Program-made: the position numbers and the translations under genes
Notes under the pieces: model-generated
Told to the model about the DNA's origin: nothing
The model's database searches: none
The model's input: only the letters and a program-made list of their open reading frames with translations
Part shown: piece after piece, positions 60,816-64,000 of the stretch
Layout: the number at the start of each line of letters is the position of its first letter
Numbering within the stretch: position 1 is the first letter of the stretch
Assembly (NCBI RefSeq): GCF_900110255.1
Contig: NZ_FODD01000005.1
Coordinates: 242,826-306,825 of the forward strand
Reading direction: 5' to 3'
Length of the DNA stretch: 64,000 nucleotides
Source of the DNA: Actinacidiphila rubida
GTDB taxonomy: Bacteria; Actinomycetota; Actinomycetes; Streptomycetales; Streptomycetaceae

Positions 60816-61673
60816 ATGACTCGCAAGACCTGGCTCATCACCGGCGCGTCCAGCGGACTGGGGCAGGCCCTGGCCGCCCACGTCCTCAGCGAGGGCGACC
60901 AGGCGGTGGTCACGGCCAGCTCGACGCAGGCCACCACGGAACTGGCCGCGCGCCACCCGGAGACCGCGCTCGCCGTCAAGCTCGACGTCACCGATCCCGA
61001 GGACCGCGTGCGGGCGGTGCGCGCCGCGCAGGAGCGCTTCGGCGGCATCGACGTCCTCGTCAACAACGCGGCGATCGACTTCATCGGCGCGCTGGAGGAA
61101 CAGGAGGAGGACGACTACCGGCGGCTCTTCGAGGTCAACTTCTTCGGGGCCGTCGCCCTCACCCGCGAGGTGCTGCCGGTCATGCGGGCCCGGCGCAGCG
61201 GCGTCATCGTCAACGTCTCCTCCATGGACGGCCTGGCGAGCCTGCCGGCCAACGGCTACTACTCGGCCAGCAAGTTCGCCCTGGAGGGCTTCACCGAGGC
61301 GCTCTGGCAGGAGATCGAGCCGCTGGGCCTCCACGCGACGATCATCCAGCCGGGCTCCTTCCGCACCGGCATCGAGAACCGGACGCGGGCGTCGGGCGAG
61401 GCGATCGCGGACTATGCGGCTACCGCCGGGGCGTTCCGGGCGATGATGGGGAGCCTCACCCCGGAGATGTTCCCGGGCGACCCGGAGCGGGCGGCCGCGG
61501 CGATCCGCGACGCGGTGCTGGCGGCGGAGCCGCCGCACTGGGTGGTGCTCGGCAGTGACGCGTACCGGCGGATCGGCGTGAAGCTCTCCGAGCTGGGGGC
61601 GGCGTACGCGTCCGGGCGGGACGTCGCTTTCAGCACGGACTTTCCGGGGGCGGCGGAGCACGCAGTGCTTTGA
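60816..61673 (+). CDS. SDR-family oxidoreductase
   Basis: A 285-residue relative of the preceding protein: KTWLITGASSGLGQALAAHV, NNAAIDFIG, VNVSSMDGLASL and YYSASKFALEGF. The pair looks like a tandem duplication that has diverged. ATG 60816 has GAGGAGA upstream. Transcription runs into the intergenic repeat block. Confidence 0.93.
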   Translation: MTRKTWLITGASSGLGQALAAHVLSEGDQAVVTASSTQATTELAARHPETALAVKLDVTDPEDRVRAVRAAQERFGGIDVLVNNAAIDFIGALEEQEEDDYRRLFEVNFFGAVALTREVLPVMRARRSGVIVNVSSMDGLASLPANGYYSASKFALEGFTEALWQEIEPLGLHATIIQPGSFRTGIENRTRASGEAIADYAATAGAFRAMMGSLTPEMFPGDPERAAAAIRDAVLAAEPPHWVVLGSDAYRRIGVKLSELGAAYASGRDVAFSTDFPGAAEHAVL

Positions 61674-62338
61674 GCTTCGCTTTTTGGGGGGTTCGTACGG
61701 GGTGCCGCCGGGGCTTGATGGGTTCGGCATCCGGGGTGCCCCCGGGGCTTGTTCGGCCGTGTGCCGCGCCGTCGTGGCTTGTCGCGCAGTTCCTCGCGCC
61801 CCTGGTGTGCGTGCCCTTTGTCCGTGGGGTCGGGGGTGCTCCGGAAGCGTCTCCTCGGAAATGTGCATACGGGTTCGTCCGTATCCGTACCCGGGGGCCG
61901 CGCACATTTCTCTGCGGGGAGCACTTCCTCCCCACCCCCTCCCGCTGATCCACCGTGCGGCGGGGACATGGGGCACAGCCAATGTCCTCCCGCAGACGGG
62001 GACGGGCCGGAAGGGGACGATCCGGGTGTGTCCCCGCAGAGCTTTGCAAGGCCCCGGGTAAGTCCCGGGAAGAGTCGCCATGCAAAGGTCGAGGAGACAC
62101 TCCCGGAGTGGCCCCTGACCCCACCCACGAACGTGCACCGCCAGGGGCGCGGGGAACTGCGCGACCAGCCACGACGGCGCGGCACACGGCCGACAAGCCC
62201 CGGGGGCACCCCGTAGGCCGAAGGGGCGCGGGGAACGGCGCGAACAACCACGACGAGACCCGCAGACGGCAGCGCGCAGCGCGCGGCACCCCGGAAGCCG
62301 CCACCGGATGCCGTCCACCGGCCGGTGGCACGCGGGGT
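61674..62338. repeat. Dispersed intergenic repeat, composite (copy C)
   Basis: 665 bp without a gene. An inverted pair: the left part (about 61736-61805, with GTGCCGCGCCGTCGTGGCTT and GTCGCGCAGTTCCTCGCGCC) recurs in reverse at about 62130-62190 (GGCGCGGGGAACTGCGCGAC near CAGCCACGACGGCGCGGCAC). A third partial copy follows at 62225-62290. The middle (61857-61947) matches copy A at 41.97-42.07 kb. Such elements are widespread between Streptomyces genes and form hairpins at 3' ends. Confidence 0.75.
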
Positions 62339-63781
62339 TCAGACCGTGATGGTCTGGTACTCCGTGTAGGTGGCGAGTCCGGCTTCGCCGTACTCGCGGC
62401 CGATGCCGCTCGCCTTGAAGCCGCCGAAGGGGCCGTCGAAGGCGATGGGCGCGCCGTTGACGGTGACGGTGCCGGTGCGGATGCGGCGGGCGACGGCCAG
62501 CGCGTGGTCCTCGGAGGAGGACCAGACGCCGCCGGACAGGCCGTACTCGGAGTCGTTGGCGATGCGGACCGCGTCGTCCTCGTCGTCGTAGGCGATGACG
62601 ACGAGGACGGGGCCGAAGATCTCCTCCTGGGCGATCCGCATGGCGGGGGTGACGTCGGCGAAGACGGTGGGGGTGACGTAGTTGCCGTTTTCCAGACCCT
62701 CGGGGACGTGCGGGCCGCCGGTGACGAGGCGGGCGCCCTCGTCGATGCCGAGCCGGATGTAGGTGCGGACGCGTTCCTGCTGGTCGGGGCGGATCATCGG
62801 GCCGATGAAGGTGTCGGGGTCGTTGGGGTCGCCGACCTTGAGGGACTCCACGAGTTCCTTGAGCGCGGCCACGACCTCCTCGTAGCGGTCGCGGGGGGCG
62901 AGGATGCGGGTCTGGGCGATGCAGGACTCGCCGTTGTTGAGCAGGGAGCCGAACTTCAGGCCCGCGACGGCCGTCGCGACGTCCGCGTCGGGGAGGATGA
63001 CCGCGGCCGACTTGCCGCCGAGTTCCAGGCTGACGCGCTTGAGCTGCTGTCCGGCGATGGAGGCGATCGTACGGCCGGCGCGGGTGGAGCCGGTGAAGGC
63101 GATCTTGTCGACGTCGGGGTGCGAGATCAGGTACTCGCTGGTCTCCCGGTCGGCGGGCAGCACGCTGATCACGCCCTCGGGCAGCCCCACCTGCTCCAGC
63201 AGCTCGGCGAGGAAGCCCATGCTCAGCGAGTTCTCCGGGGACACCTTCAGGACCACGGAGTTGCCGGCGAGCAGTGCCGGGATGATCTTCGACGTGGCCG
63301 AGGAGAACGGCGAGTTCCAGGGGATGACCGCGGCGACGACGCCGACCGCCTCGCGGCGCACGACGCTGCGCACCGGGGAGGACGGGTCGGACGGCACGAG
63401 CGTCCGCTCCCAGGCGAACTCCTCCGCGGCCTTCAGGTAGGCGTTCGCCTGCCGGGTCAGGCCCGGCTGTCCGGCCCGGGTGAACCAGCCCGCGGAGCCG
63501 TTCTCCAGCGAGATCAGGTGGGCGGCCCGCTCCGCGTTCTGCTCGCGCAGCGCGTTGAACCGGCGCAGCACCGCGATGCGCTCGGCCGGCGGGGTCAGCC
63601 GCCACACGCCGGCCTCGAAGGAGGCCCGGGCGGCGGCCACCGCGCGGTCGACGTCCGCGGGCTGCGCCTGGGCGGCGCGGCCGATCACCGAGCGGTCGTG
63701 CGGCGAGACGATGTCGAGCCCCTCGGTGCTGCTCGGCGCCTGCCAGGAACCCCCGATGAAGAGCCGGTCGTAGGTGATCAT
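62339..63781 (-). CDS. Aldehyde dehydrogenase
   Basis: A 480-residue NAD(P)-dependent dehydrogenase: Asn segment in AVIPWNSPFSSATSKIIPAL, LELGGKSAAVILPDADVATA (general base), and the nucleophile Cys in NNGESCIAQTRI. C-terminal EIFGPVLVVIAYDDEDDAVR and PFGGFKASGIGREYG complete the family pattern. Length is normal. ATG 63781. Divergent from a TetR-type gene, with a palindrome between them. Confidence 0.95.
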   Translation of the reverse strand: MITYDRLFIGGSWQAPSSTEGLDIVSPHDRSVIGRAAQAQPADVDRAVAAARASFEAGVWRLTPPAERIAVLRRFNALREQNAERAAHLISLENGSAGWFTRAGQPGLTRQANAYLKAAEEFAWERTLVPSDPSSPVRSVVRREAVGVVAAVIPWNSPFSSATSKIIPALLAGNSVVLKVSPENSLSMGFLAELLEQVGLPEGVISVLPADRETSEYLISHPDVDKIAFTGSTRAGRTIASIAGQQLKRVSLELGGKSAAVILPDADVATAVAGLKFGSLLNNGESCIAQTRILAPRDRYEEVVAALKELVESLKVGDPNDPDTFIGPMIRPDQQERVRTYIRLGIDEGARLVTGGPHVPEGLENGNYVTPTVFADVTPAMRIAQEEIFGPVLVVIAYDDEDDAVRIANDSEYGLSGGVWSSSEDHALAVARRIRTGTVTVNGAPIAFDGPFGGFKASGIGREYGEAGLATYTEYQTITV

Positions 63782-63823
63782 GATCCTTCTCGCTTTCGGT
63801 CCGCTCGATTAACTGCCACTTCA

Positions 63824-63853
63824 ATGTAGCACTTGTCGAAAGGATGGCTACAT
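63824..63853. promoter_or_regulatory. ATGTAGC-N16-GCTACAT dyad between ALDH and TetR gene
   Basis: Perfect 7-bp arms, 30 bp in total, in the 123-bp divergent gap. Suits a TetR dimer controlling both genes. Confidence 0.6.
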
Positions 63854-63904
63854 GAGAGTGGCGTCACATGGGGCGATCCACCGCAGGGTCGTTACTCTTG
63901 ACGG

Positions 63905-64000
63905 ATGAGAGCTGATGCGGCGCGGAATCTGGAAGCTGTTCTGACGACGGGTGCGCGGATGCTGGCGGTGGATGCGGGGGCGAGTATGGGGAGCATCGCG
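63905..64000 (+). CDS. TetR-family regulator, N-terminal fragment (3' end outside window)
   Basis: Thirty-two codons are visible: MRADAARNLEAVLTTGARML then AVDAGASMGSIA, the first helices of a TetR DNA-binding domain. ATG 63905. The rest is beyond the window. Divergent from the aldehyde dehydrogenase gene and probably its repressor. Confidence 0.78.
   Translation, partial: MRADAARNLEAVLTTGARMLAVDAGASMGSIA

Noticed and set aside
60546..63824. 1092-residue minus-strand frame joining aldehyde dehydrogenase and the repeat block
   Set aside because: It is out of frame with the real dehydrogenase and reads through the intergenic repeat; no domain is visible.

Overview
The window is a high-GC actinobacterial chromosome segment, almost certainly from a Streptomycetaceae member (Streptomyces or a close relative). 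Pointers are a short chaplin gene (50630-50869), two XRE/DUF397 regulator modules of the kind found around developmental loci, rare TTA leucine codons confined to regulators, three SpoIIE/PP2C phosphatases plus an RsbW-type ATPase and a STAS protein, a GH46 chitosanase with a palindromic operator, and Streptomyces-type intergenic repeats. I see no rRNA, tRNA, CRISPR array, IS element, prophage or large biosynthetic cluster.

Layout. 1-5.0 kb: 3' end of aspS, a SigE-family sigma factor with its membrane partner, an L,D-transpeptidase lipoprotein and metG. 5.0-7.6 kb: DUF397, RsbW-like ATPase, XRE and STAS genes, with repeated TGCACGTGCA palindromes. 7.7-11.2 kb: cell-envelope genes (LCP ligase, uppP) and a BlaI-type repressor divergent from uppP. 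11.2-12.8 kb: a Met/His-rich lipoprotein and a DUF6153 protein behind a CsoR-like operator. 12.8-17.4 kb: acidic protein, PemK-like protein, acetamidase/formamidase, DUF3618 and holin-like proteins, aldo/keto reductase. 17.5-20.8 kb: a large sensor phosphatase, then a nested inverted repeat of about 370 bp. 20.8-28.7 kb: a MacB-type export operon (adaptor, ATPase, permease, DUF5666 protein, response regulator, histidine kinase) with a divergent repeat lipoprotein; several exported products share FGG-rich tracts.

28.7-38.0 kb: two SDR genes, a MmyB-type regulator, a second PP2C phosphatase, and three secreted proteins (ricin-type lectin, S13 D,D-carboxypeptidase, FG-GAP repeat protein). 38.1-43.8 kb: acetyltransferase, a second XRE/DUF397 pair (two TTA codons; internally duplicated DUF397), a Cys/His-rich membrane protein, chitosanase, DUF2277, a TPR protein and a His-rich DUF4396 membrane protein behind a second CsoR-like operator. 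43.9-51.5 kb: ferritin-like protein, VOC protein, third PP2C phosphatase, MarR/GbsR-type regulator divergent from DUF4097, a second sigma/membrane-partner pair, the chaplin and a Nudix hydrolase. 51.6-58.6 kb: TIGR03086 protein, two very large regulators (LuxR/LAL and XRE-NB-ARC-TPR) and a LuxR-HTH solo. 58.7-64 kb: TetR regulator, a 66-residue peptide with a leader/tail layout, two SDR genes, an intergenic repeat block, an aldehyde dehydrogenase and the start of a divergent TetR gene.

The strongest connecting signals are DNA sites: identical ATACCC-N5-GGGTAT operators before two separate putative copper loci; GCACGTGC palindromes at both XRE/DUF397 modules; TGCAACG repeats between the GbsR-type regulator and DUF4097; and palindromes between divergent regulator/target pairs (BlaI/uppP, TetR/aldehyde dehydrogenase). 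Functions below are read from sequence motifs and family memory only; no database search was possible.
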